The notes under the pieces are model-generated. The model was not told the DNA's origin. It worked only from the letters and a program-made list of their open reading frames with translations, and searched no databases. Below are positions 47,651 through 55,364 of a DNA stretch of 64,000 nt, piece by piece. The DNA lies in contig CAVIIX010000005.1 of NCBI GenBank assembly GCA_963643225.1, forward strand, positions 57,407 through 121,406. Reading direction: 5' to 3'. Within the stretch, counting starts at the first letter, position 1. Each line of letters starts with the position of its first letter. A program made the position numbers and the translations under genes. The stretch comes from UBA1258 sp963643225. Lineage in GTDB: Bacteria; Bacillota; Clostridia; Lachnospirales; Lachnospiraceae.

Positions 47651-48736
47651 TTATTCCAAAGTATCAAGAAATTTAATATAGTTAACTACCATTAAAGCAA
47701 TCTTAAAGGTTAATGCATCATCAAAGGTACGTACATCAAGTCCGGTTGCCTTTTCAAGCTTTTCAAGACGGTATACCAAAGTGTTTCTGTGTACGAACAG
47801 CTGTCTTGAAGTCTCAGATACATTAAGATTGTTTTCAAAGAATTTATTTACTGTTGTAAGTATTTCATCATCGATGGTATTTAAGGCTCCGTCCTTAAAA
47901 ATTTCATCAATGAAAATATGACATAAATTTTCTGGAAGCTGATAAATCAAGCGCCCGATGCCTAGAGAAGAATAGCTTATGATATCCTTTTCTGCATAGA
48001 AAATCTTTCCTACATCAAGGGCAAGCTTTGCTTCCTTGTAAGACTTTGAAACATCCTTAAGCTCATTAACCTTTGTGCCAAAGGAAACCTTTACCTTAAG
48101 CATTGCTTCTGTATTTAAAATACCTACTATTGAATCCGCAATCTCCGTCAATTCTTCGTAGGAGCTTCCCTCTTCAACATTCTTTATTAAAATAATGTTC
48201 TTTTCATCAACTGCAGTTAGATAATCTCCTGCCTGCTGGGAGAACATTCCTTTTAATACTTCCATTGCGGAGTTGTCTTTTTCGATACATGCTTCGATTA
48301 AGAAAACAACTCTTGGAACATTAACCTCTATATGCAGCTTCTTGGCTCTGTTATAAATATCTACAAGAAGCAAATTATCAAGCATAAGATTCTGGAAGAA
48401 GTTGTTTTTGTCAAAACGTTCCTTGTAGGCTACAATCAATGCCTGAATCTGCGAAACGGCAATCTTTGCAACCATGTAAACGTCCTCTGACATTCCTCTT
48501 GCCACAAGAATATAAGTAAGTTCATCCCCATCGTAAATCTTTAAAAGATGATGTGAACCAATTACCTGAGAATCTGCCGGAGATGAAATGAAGGCATCAA
48601 TAAAATCCTTTGAAATGTCCGTAGGTTCAAAAGTATAAGCCACCGTAATTCCTTCCAAATCATATACGCAGAAATCTATTTTTGTAATAACATGTAAATC
48701 TTCAATACTGTTCTGTATTACCTGACCTGTTATCAT
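47651..48736 (-). CDS. CdaR/PucR-type transcriptional regulator
   Basis: A 361-residue regulator. The N-terminal half (MITGQVIQNSIEDLHVITKIDFCVYDLEG, then VIGSHHLLKIYDGDELTYILV) looks like a PAS/sugar-diacid-recognition domain. A GGDEF-like middle part precedes the C-terminal PucR helix-turn-helix (FFENNLNVSETSRQLFVHRNTLVYRLEKLEKATGLD). The ATG at 48736 follows GGAGGG; the longer frame has none. It shares an operon with the AraC gene and lies 107 bases after the ABC ATPase gene, separated by a terminator. Confidence 0.85.
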   Translation of the reverse strand: MITGQVIQNSIEDLHVITKIDFCVYDLEGITVAYTFEPTDISKDFIDAFISSPADSQVIGSHHLLKIYDGDELTYILVARGMSEDVYMVAKIAVSQIQALIVAYKERFDKNNFFQNLMLDNLLLVDIYNRAKKLHIEVNVPRVVFLIEACIEKDNSAMEVLKGMFSQQAGDYLTAVDEKNIILIKNVEEGSSYEELTEIADSIVGILNTEAMLKVKVSFGTKVNELKDVSKSYKEAKLALDVGKIFYAEKDIISYSSLGIGRLIYQLPENLCHIFIDEIFKDGALNTIDDEILTTVNKFFENNLNVSETSRQLFVHRNTLVYRLEKLEKATGLDVRTFDDALTFKIALMVVNYIKFLDTLE

Positions 48737-48800
48737 TAATTCCCTCCATAAAGGATTCATTCACAAATATTTTATAGCACCAATTCTTATTTTACAAGAA

Positions 48801-48833
48801 GAAAAAAGGGCACCGGCAATTGCCGATGCCCTG
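48801..48833 (-). terminator. Terminator of the sugar-ABC ATPase gene
   Basis: AGGGCACCGGC/GCCGATGCCCT forms a near-perfect stem around AATT with a run of T on the minus strand (TTTTTTC), eleven bases after the ATPase stop codon. Confidence 0.85.
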
Positions 48834-48843
48834 TAAGTTTATA

Positions 48844-49956
48844 CTAGTTAGTAATAACCTGTTCTGTTTCCTTATCGAATACGTGAATCTTTTCAACGTC
48901 AAGAGCAAACTTGATAGCGTCGCCGGGTCTTGAAGTTGTTCTGGAATCAACTCTTGCGGTGATAGGGAACTCAGCAAGATCGAAGTATAAGTAAACTTCT
49001 GCACCAAGTAATTCGTAAACCTTAACTACAGACTCGAATACGCTCTGAGGAGATGTTTCGATAAACATCTGTGAATCATAAACATCTTCAGGACGGATAC
49101 CGAATGTAACGGTCTTTCCATCGTAACCGCCATCGATAAGCTTCTTGGACTTTGCAGGAGGAAGTGCAATAGACTTGCCTGCAATATTAAGAGATGCAAC
49201 GTCGCCGTTTACAGAAACTTCAGCATCTAAGAAGTTCATCTGAGGAGATCCCATGAATCCTGCAACGAATAAGTTGCAAGGCTTCTCGTAAAGGTTCTGA
49301 GGAGTGTCAACCTGCTGGATAACGCCGTCCTTCATAACTACGATTCTGGTACCAAGTGTCATAGCTTCTGTCTGGTCATGTGTAACGTAGATGATGGTGG
49401 TGCCAAGTCTCTGATGTAACTTAGCAATCTCAATTCTCATCTGTACACGAAGCTTTGCGTCAAGGTTTGAAAGAGGTTCGTCCATAAGGAATACCTTAGG
49501 GTTACGAACGATAGCACGTCCCATAGCTACACGCTGTCTCTGACCACCCGATAAAGCCTTGGGTCTACGATCAAGTAAGGGAGTTAAGTCAAGAATCTTA
49601 GCAGCCTCCTTAACCATCTTATCGATTTCGTCCTTAGGAACCTTTCTTAACTTAAGGCCGAATGCCATGTTGTCATAAACTGACATATGAGGGTATAATG
49701 CGTAGTTCTGGAATACCATTGCGATATCTCTGTCCTTAGGTTCTACGTCATTAACAACTCTGTCACCAATCTTCAATTCACCTGAAGAAATATCTTCAAG
49801 ACCTGCAATCATTCTAAGTGTTGTAGACTTACCACAACCTGAAGGGCCTACGAAGATGATAAATTCTTTATCTGCGATCTCAAGGTTGAAGTCCTTAACG
49901 GCTTCGAAACCATTGGGGTATACTTTGCAGATGTTTTTCATTGATAAACTTGCCAT
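48844..49956 (-). CDS. msmX: Sugar ABC transporter ATP-binding protein (MsmX/UgpC type)
   Basis: A 370-residue ABC ATPase of the CUT1 carbohydrate uptake family. Walker A GPSGCGKSTTLRMIAGLE, signature LSGGQRQRVAMGRAIVR and Walker B VFLMDEPLSNLDAKLR are intact, and a C-terminal OB-like regulatory domain follows (VTFGIRPEDVYDS). No permease or binding-protein genes adjoin it. In Firmicutes such orphan genes (MsmX, MsmK) energise several sugar importers, so this is probably the shared ATPase. AGGAGG precedes the ATG. Confidence 0.92.
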   Translation of the reverse strand: MASLSMKNICKVYPNGFEAVKDFNLEIADKEFIIFVGPSGCGKSTTLRMIAGLEDISSGELKIGDRVVNDVEPKDRDIAMVFQNYALYPHMSVYDNMAFGLKLRKVPKDEIDKMVKEAAKILDLTPLLDRRPKALSGGQRQRVAMGRAIVRNPKVFLMDEPLSNLDAKLRVQMRIEIAKLHQRLGTTIIYVTHDQTEAMTLGTRIVVMKDGVIQQVDTPQNLYEKPCNLFVAGFMGSPQMNFLDAEVSVNGDVASLNIAGKSIALPPAKSKKLIDGGYDGKTVTFGIRPEDVYDSQMFIETSPQSVFESVVKVYELLGAEVYLYFDLAEFPITARVDSRTTSRPGDAIKFALDVEKIHVFDKETEQVITN

Positions 49957-50312
49957 AATAATCCTCCTATTTTTTTATACGAGGCCTCCCGCCCCAGTCA
50001 ATCTGTTAACAGTATATTAAAATACTCAATCAAAAACTATGCCACATTTGAACAAAATTTAATTTAATCCTTGTAACTATTGCCAATTTTTATTTTTTGT
50101 TTATATTTGACCTAGCAACTTTTCCAATGTATAAGTTTTTAATTGTGCAGATTTACCATGTAATTGGCAAAACACCCTATTTATAAAAGCTCAATAGCAT
50201 CCACTGCCCTTAGGCGGGTACTCTTAAACGAGGTGTTTTGTTACAAGCTAAGTACCTCGTAAGGCACGTAGTGCCACTTTTAGCATAACCCTAGCGAAGC
50301 GATTTGCGAATA
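49957..50312. other. 356-base leader/intergenic region of the sugar-ABC ATPase gene
   Basis: Half of this stretch is repeat copy F (50181-50320). The rest is AT-rich upstream DNA of the ATPase gene. A minus-strand promoter candidate TTGGAA-16-TATAAA lies at 50100-50127 and would give a leader of about 130 bases. No catabolite-responsive element was recognised. Confidence 0.45.
50100..50127 (-). promoter_or_regulatory. Candidate promoter of the sugar-ABC ATPase gene
   Basis: On the minus strand TTGGAA (50122-50127), a 16-base spacer and TATAAA (50100-50105). Other TTGGCA- or TTGATT-based alternatives nearer the gene have poorer -10 elements. Confidence 0.35.
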
Positions 50313-50320
50313 TTATTGAC
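50181..50320 (+). repeat. Dispersed multi-hairpin repeat, copy F (full length)
   Basis: TTATAAAAGCTCAA at the start and GCGAATATTATTGAC at the end match copy A along the whole length. The outer stem ACGAGGT/ACCTCGT and hairpin GGCACGTAGTGCC are kept; the first hairpin and the inner stem have decayed. Its last eight bases overlap the GGDEF gene, whose TAA stop codon (complement of TTA at 50313-50315) lies inside the repeat. Confidence 0.85.
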
Positions 50321-51806
50321 GAGCAGTTTCGTTGTAAAATACAAGCTGATTTTTGCCACGCCTTTTAGCTTTATATAAAGCCTGGTCGGCGGCTACATAC
50401 AAATCCTTAAAGGTCTTCGCATCATCTGGATAGATTGCTGCGCCGATACTTGCAGAAGCTGAATATTTTACGTAATCTCCACCTGCCTTAAAGTCGTGGA
50501 AGAAACGTGTAATTCTGTTTGCTTCTCTTTCAACGATTAAGTCATCCGTTACGTCCTTTAAAAAGACCATAAATTCATCACCACCGGTACGCCCGATAAT
50601 ATCAGTCATTCTGAATTCTGTCTTAATTTCCTTACCCAGCGTCTTAAGCAGAGTATCACCAAAGGCGTGTCCCATTGTATCGTTGATCTTTTTAAAGTTA
50701 TCAATATCAAGAATGAACATCAAGGCTCTGCCGTTAGGATTGTTATCAAGGTATTCCTGAATCTTTCTTTCTGTTGCCGCCTTATTGTTAAGCTCCGTAA
50801 GAAGGTCTGTATCAGCCTTATCTTCAAGTACACGTCCTATCTCTTTACTCTTAACAGAATTGAAGAGGAAGGTACTTACTGCAAAGATTCCGAACACTGC
50901 GACTACAATTCCAAGTTTTATAACCGTTGACTTGATGGTAGAAAAGTTTGTTGAAATAACTTTATCTACATAAAACTGTCTTACACCGTATGCAAGATAC
51001 CAGTCAGCCTGAGTAAGATGTGAAAAGCATATTGTTCTTGCATCATTTTGATAGGTTGCTTCAGCAGCACAGCCCATACCGTTATAAAGCTTCACCTTGA
51101 ATGTATTGTAGGCATCCTTGGTGGCAATGCCTTGAGAAATGGCAGAAATAAGGTTACCACTTGCAATGTACATACTGTCTGTATCTTTATATTTATCGAA
51201 ATTTCCTATAATCTTACCATCCTTGGTCACGATTGAAAGGAATGAAACATCCTCATAAGCAGAAATAACAAAGCGCGTAGAAATATCGGATAAGTGTGTA
51301 ACTAAAAGAATATAATCACCCTCATCACCTATAGGCGCATAGGAAATTAAAGACGCATTTTCGTCGTATCCGGGAATACCCGATACCACATTAAATGCTT
51401 CACCTGTCCCCTGAGCATACATAGAAAGATTGATATCAATTGCCTTTTCGGAATTTTCATCGGAGATTACTTTATCACCCGTACAGAAAATAACGTGAGA
51501 CACATCGGTATCCTCAACCAAAGTCTTTGCAAATGCTCTGCAGTCAACATCACCGACAGAGTAGTTCTCTCTGCCAATAAGATCTGCAAAAATAAGTGCA
51601 TTTTCCTGTGTACTTTTCATCTCAGAATCTACCTGAACAGCCCATGCAGTTGCATAATTGATTAACTTATCCTGGGTCTGTGTCGTCACGGTTTTCTTCC
51701 CATCCGTAACGAATTTTGCAAGCAAAAAAACAATAATAGCTATAAAAGCAACCCCGATAAGTGTCCAGGAAGTTATTGCTCCCCTTGTCTGCTTACTTTC
51801 TTCCAT
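50313..51806 (-). CDS. Membrane diguanylate cyclase with extracytoplasmic sensor
   Basis: A 497-residue GGDEF protein making c-di-GMP. A transmembrane helix at 13-32, an outside sensor of about 260 residues resembling a Cache domain (VSGIPGYDENASLISYAPIGDEGDYILLV, FLSIVTKDGKIIG), a second helix at about 295-317, then a GGDEF domain. The active motif is GGDEF at 408-412 and the product-inhibition I-site RxxD is Arg399-Asp402, five residues before it, so an active, feedback-controlled cyclase is predicted. Its ATG overlaps the YesL-like stop (TAATG). The C-terminus ends in repeat copy F. Confidence 0.93.
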   Translation of the reverse strand: MEESKQTRGAITSWTLIGVAFIAIIVFLLAKFVTDGKKTVTTQTQDKLINYATAWAVQVDSEMKSTQENALIFADLIGRENYSVGDVDCRAFAKTLVEDTDVSHVIFCTGDKVISDENSEKAIDINLSMYAQGTGEAFNVVSGIPGYDENASLISYAPIGDEGDYILLVTHLSDISTRFVISAYEDVSFLSIVTKDGKIIGNFDKYKDTDSMYIASGNLISAISQGIATKDAYNTFKVKLYNGMGCAAEATYQNDARTICFSHLTQADWYLAYGVRQFYVDKVISTNFSTIKSTVIKLGIVVAVFGIFAVSTFLFNSVKSKEIGRVLEDKADTDLLTELNNKAATERKIQEYLDNNPNGRALMFILDIDNFKKINDTMGHAFGDTLLKTLGKEIKTEFRMTDIIGRTGGDEFMVFLKDVTDDLIVEREANRITRFFHDFKAGGDYVKYSASASIGAAIYPDDAKTFKDLYVAADQALYKAKRRGKNQLVFYNETARQ

Positions 51807-52540
51807 TACTCCTCCGTTTTATTTGAGTCTTCAAACTCCTCAACGACTGCGTCTTCCGTGACTGCAGTCTCTGCTTCTCCTCCTACTGTCCAGGAGAAAT
51901 CGTCGTTTGTTGAAGCTGTTTCTGGCTCAAACCTTTTGAATGTTTTATTGTATAACTTGGCCATATAATAAGCCGGTGCCGAAAACCAGAACAATGCCAC
52001 AAGCGGAATAAGCCAGGTGGCTGTTTCAAAATATTCCACGCAGTAAAGAATTACCAATGGGGATACTAACAGTAACACCATTAATATCGTACGTGGAAGA
52101 GCCAAAATGCTCATAAAGAAAGAATTCTTTATTGTACCCTTAACGGTGTTTTCAAAGTGTGACAGCACTGGAAAAACATAAAGCACCGTGCACAACATAA
52201 AGATTGCAGCAGCTGTAATTGCCGCAAACATAAATGTAGGATTTTCAACATACTGTAAGCATTTGTAATCTGCATAGATAAGAAGCGTAAGCAGCAGTAC
52301 GATAACCCATATAATTGTCGCCTGCTTAAAATTCTTCTTAAAGGACTTAAAAAAGTCTTTTGTAATATACCCCTCTTCATCACGTACCATCTTTAAACAT
52401 ACATAGTGAAGAGCCGTAAAGGAGGCTCCTATCGTTACAATCGGAAGAGAGCATACGATTGTAAGAATATTAAGCCACAACACATCCGTCATGCGATTTA
52501 AAAATTTCATTAAAGGGCTGTCTAAACTTAAAAATTTCAT
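51806..52540 (-). CDS. YesL-like membrane protein (DUF624)
   Basis: A 244-residue protein with about five transmembrane helices and the DUF624 N-terminus (SPLMKFLNRMTDVLWLNILTIVCSLPIVTIGASFTALHYV). The tail is acidic and probably cytoplasmic. YesL proteins usually accompany carbohydrate ABC importers and may help them, so a place between an HD-GYP and a GGDEF protein is unusual. It starts 23 bases after the HD-GYP gene, with AAGGAAG upstream. Confidence 0.85.
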   Translation of the reverse strand: MKFLSLDSPLMKFLNRMTDVLWLNILTIVCSLPIVTIGASFTALHYVCLKMVRDEEGYITKDFFKSFKKNFKQATIIWVIVLLLTLLIYADYKCLQYVENPTFMFAAITAAAIFMLCTVLYVFPVLSHFENTVKGTIKNSFFMSILALPRTILMVLLLVSPLVILYCVEYFETATWLIPLVALFWFSAPAYYMAKLYNKTFKRFEPETASTNDDFSWTVGGEAETAVTEDAVVEEFEDSNKTEE

Positions 52541-52563
52541 AACTAAAATACTTCCTTGCTTAT

Positions 52564-53817
52564 TTAATCCTTTTTAATCTGCCTGTATGTAATTTCATAG
52601 TTATCCTGTAGCTTTCTGTACATGGCAAGCATTTCTTTATTTTTTTCCTGTACGCCCAGCATAATAGAATCGTAATAATTAATGGCTGTACGCACAATGT
52701 CTTTATTTAATTTCCCCTTGTCAGCCTCTTCCCTGAGAATGGTTATAACCAGATCTCTCGGCTTTGGATCACGGAAGCTTCTAGGAGCAGTAAGACCTGT
52801 AATTGTATCTGCTACCTGCAGTATTTTCTGAAGACGGTTCATCTGGGCATCCTTTAATTTCTTAGGATATCCGCTTCCGTCTCCTCTTTCATGATGGGCC
52901 GTCACTATATCAAGCGCTGCATCATCAAGTCTTCCCTTAAGAATACCTTCTATTACGCCTACGTGGGTTCTTAAGGTGTTCATTTCTTCATCCGTTAATT
53001 TTCTCGGAGCTTCTATTATATCTCTTGACACAACGCACATTCCAGCATCGTGTAATAAGGTTCCGTAAAATAAAAGCTCTGCTTCCTGCTTGGATAAAAT
53101 AAGCTTTTCGCCTATCTGCTCAGCAATATGGGTACAGGTAACCATATCGAGCATTGTGTATTCGCTTCTGAAGCCTACGCAGTACATAAGACCAACAAGG
53201 CAGTCATGCTTTTCTTCGTTGGTAAAAATCAGGTAATCATAAAGCTCGCTTAATTCCTGCTTGTATTCACCTGTTGAAAGTTTTTCAAAAATGTTGTATT
53301 TCTTTTCAGCCTGATACAAAAGGTCCAAAGCTTTTGGTGAATATTTTGTACCTGCCTGCTTTTGAAACATCTGATAATCAAATTTTGCACCAAGGATGTT
53401 TGAATAAATATCCATCTGCTCGGCCACGTGCAAGCAGTGAATAATTTCTATAAATTCGTAATCAGTCTTTGGTACCCGATTATAATCAGTATGATGGTAT
53501 AAAAGAATCTTTGCTCTGTCCTTAAAGGGCGTTAAATAAAGTAAGAATAAATACCCGTAAATTGAATGCGGCATATATTCTTTTGTCTCGTAGCGAAGCT
53601 GATCCTTCATGTAATCGGTTTTATAGGCACCTATATCATGAAGAGTCGCAAGCATGCCAAATTCTGCAAGCTCGTACATCTCATATTTGTCCATGCACTG
53701 AAGCATGCGATACAAAATGTAAGAGGTACGGGAACCGTGGTTCATGATTTTTGGATCAAGGATCTTTAAGACATCCCTTATTATGTAGTAAATATCCTTA
53801 CTGTGAATCAGCTTCAT
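52564..53817 (-). CDS. Tandem-HD protein with C-terminal HD-GYP c-di-GMP phosphodiesterase domain
   Basis: A 417-residue cytoplasmic protein of two HD domains. The C-terminal one has His230, His256-Asp257 (LLHDAGM), His285, His308-His309 (AHHERGDGSGYP) and the GYP at 316-318, the full set for c-di-GMP hydrolysis. The N-terminal one shows a parallel series, His27, His60-Asp61 (TLHDIGA), His84, His108-His109 and Asp136, but no GYP, so it may be a second metal site or a sensor. There is no transmembrane segment. AAGGGG precedes the ATG, 18 bases after the GNAT gene. Confidence 0.87.
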   Translation of the reverse strand: MKLIHSKDIYYIIRDVLKILDPKIMNHGSRTSYILYRMLQCMDKYEMYELAEFGMLATLHDIGAYKTDYMKDQLRYETKEYMPHSIYGYLFLLYLTPFKDRAKILLYHHTDYNRVPKTDYEFIEIIHCLHVAEQMDIYSNILGAKFDYQMFQKQAGTKYSPKALDLLYQAEKKYNIFEKLSTGEYKQELSELYDYLIFTNEEKHDCLVGLMYCVGFRSEYTMLDMVTCTHIAEQIGEKLILSKQEAELLFYGTLLHDAGMCVVSRDIIEAPRKLTDEEMNTLRTHVGVIEGILKGRLDDAALDIVTAHHERGDGSGYPKKLKDAQMNRLQKILQVADTITGLTAPRSFRDPKPRDLVITILREEADKGKLNKDIVRTAINYYDSIMLGVQEKNKEMLAMYRKLQDNYEITYRQIKKD

Positions 53818-53835
53818 ATGAAACCCCTTGTTTCA

Positions 53836-54312
53836 TTACACAATTATTTTGGTAAGGCAGGTCATGGGATAGTACACAACTCCATCCTGTGTCTGTTGTG
53901 AATCCGTCTTTATAAACCCTGTTTTTTCGTAAAAGCCCACTCCGTAGGGAGCTGCATTTACCGTAAGCTTATTTTCACCATTCCTTAGATATGTATCCTG
54001 AAGGAAAGCTAAAAGTCTTGTTCCTATTCCCCTTTTATGGAATTCCTCATCCACAAAAAGAAGGGAAATATGAGAACCGCTGCGCAGACTTGTTACCCCT
54101 ACAATTCTTTCATCGACTTTAGCAACAACTACTTTGTAATTTCCGATTCTGAACATTTCATGTATACGTTCATTGGAGATAAATTCCAAAAAGGTCTTTG
54201 TTCCTTCTTCTCCGTATGAAGTAGCTTCGAATTTGAGAAAGGTTTTCCACACCATTTCCATGGCAGGCTCCCAGTCTTCCTCTTCAGCCTCCGTTATTTT
54301 TAAATTTTCCAT
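53836..54312 (-). CDS. GNAT-family N-acetyltransferase
   Basis: A 158-residue single GNAT domain. Motif parts are VVVAKVDERIVGVTSLRSGSHISLLFVDEEFHKRGIGTRLLAFL, with the acetyl-CoA loop (HKRGIGTRL), and LTVNAAPYGVGFYEKTGFIKT. The start lies four bases after the hydrolase stop codon, with only a weak binding site (AAAGG at distance), implying coupled translation. Substrate unknown. Confidence 0.85.
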   Translation of the reverse strand: MENLKITEAEEEDWEPAMEMVWKTFLKFEATSYGEEGTKTFLEFISNERIHEMFRIGNYKVVVAKVDERIVGVTSLRSGSHISLLFVDEEFHKRGIGTRLLAFLQDTYLRNGENKLTVNAAPYGVGFYEKTGFIKTDSQQTQDGVVYYPMTCLTKIIV

Positions 54313-54316
54313 TTAT

Positions 54317-55243
54317 TCAAGATACCTTTGTAATCCAGTTATAAATGTCTTCGTAAACCGTTTCTTTATCTGTCTCGTTTAAAATCTCGTGACGGTCGTT
54401 ATCATAAAGCTTTAAATCTACGCGCTGCATGCCCTGGGCAATGTAAGAATCGTAGACCTTTTTAGGTCCCACGCCGTAGTCACCCACCGGGTCTTCAGCG
54501 CCACTTGTAATAAGCACTCTTAACGTAACCGGCATCTTCGATAAGTTGGAGTCCTTATAGAGTCTTAAGATCAATTCTGCCAAAGTCTTAAAGCCGTTTG
54601 CCGGGAAAGTAAAACCGCACAAAGAATCTTCAAGATATTTATTAACGACTGCTTCATCCTTTGTAAGCCACTCGTGACCGTTTTGTGAATTTTCAATTCG
54701 CTTTGTATATGCGCCAAAGCTTACTTTATTAATAAACTCGCAGGGTTTTGAAGCCTTACCGAAAGCACTGGCCACGCCTGCCATAGCTTTCAAGCCGAAG
54801 GCCATAATCTTAGGCTGCATTCCGGTTCCCATTATAATAGCGCCGTCAATACCCTTCCCATAACGGAAAAGATAATTTCTTAAAATAAAGGAGCCCATTG
54901 AATGACCCAAGATATAATAGGACACCCCTGGATACTGCTCCTGTGTCATTTTCTTTAATCTGTGTACGTCTCTAACCACAACGGTTGCTGGGTCCTGCTT
55001 ACAGAAATACCCTTTTTTACCATCCTGTACGCTTTTACCATGTCCCAGATGATCTTCTGCTGTCACAAGAAAGCCTTTTGAAGTCATAAATTCTGCAAAG
55101 GCTTCATATCGGTCCACATGCTCTGCCATGCCGTGTACGATCTGTAGGATTCCTTTTGGAGCCTCATCTTCAGGCGTCCACTTTACAGCATGAATTTTAC
55201 TTCCGTTGTCTCTTGAATCGTAATAAAAATCTTCCCTTTTCAT
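54317..55243 (-). CDS. Alpha/beta hydrolase, monoacylglycerol lipase/lysophospholipase type
   Basis: A 308-residue serine hydrolase. It has the oxyanion segment VHGMAEHVDRYEAFAEFM, LGHGKS, the nucleophile elbow LGHSMGSFI (GxSxG), catalytic Asp in SGAEDPVGDYG and His in DNDRHEILNE. It resembles PldB-type lysophospholipases/monoglyceride lipases. There is no signal peptide. The ATG at 55243 follows GGGGGTG; a GTG two codons earlier overlaps it. It is the first gene of the operon ending with the GGDEF gene. Confidence 0.85.
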   Translation of the reverse strand: MKREDFYYDSRDNGSKIHAVKWTPEDEAPKGILQIVHGMAEHVDRYEAFAEFMTSKGFLVTAEDHLGHGKSVQDGKKGYFCKQDPATVVVRDVHRLKKMTQEQYPGVSYYILGHSMGSFILRNYLFRYGKGIDGAIIMGTGMQPKIMAFGLKAMAGVASAFGKASKPCEFINKVSFGAYTKRIENSQNGHEWLTKDEAVVNKYLEDSLCGFTFPANGFKTLAELILRLYKDSNLSKMPVTLRVLITSGAEDPVGDYGVGPKKVYDSYIAQGMQRVDLKLYDNDRHEILNETDKETVYEDIYNWITKVS

Positions 55244-55304
55244 ACACACCCCCGAAGATAGACTTATACAGACTCTATTATAATCTAATACGGTTTTATG
55301 CGCA

Positions 55305-55335
55305 ACAAAAAGGAACAGGATTTTCCTGTTCCTTT
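55305..55335 (-). terminator. Terminator of metG
   Basis: AAAGGAACAGGA/TCCTGTTCCTTT forms a 12-bp stem with TTTTTG on the minus strand, about 30 bases after the metG stop codon. Confidence 0.85.
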
Positions 55336-55364
55336 CGTAAATTCTTCATAAAATTCTTTTGAAC

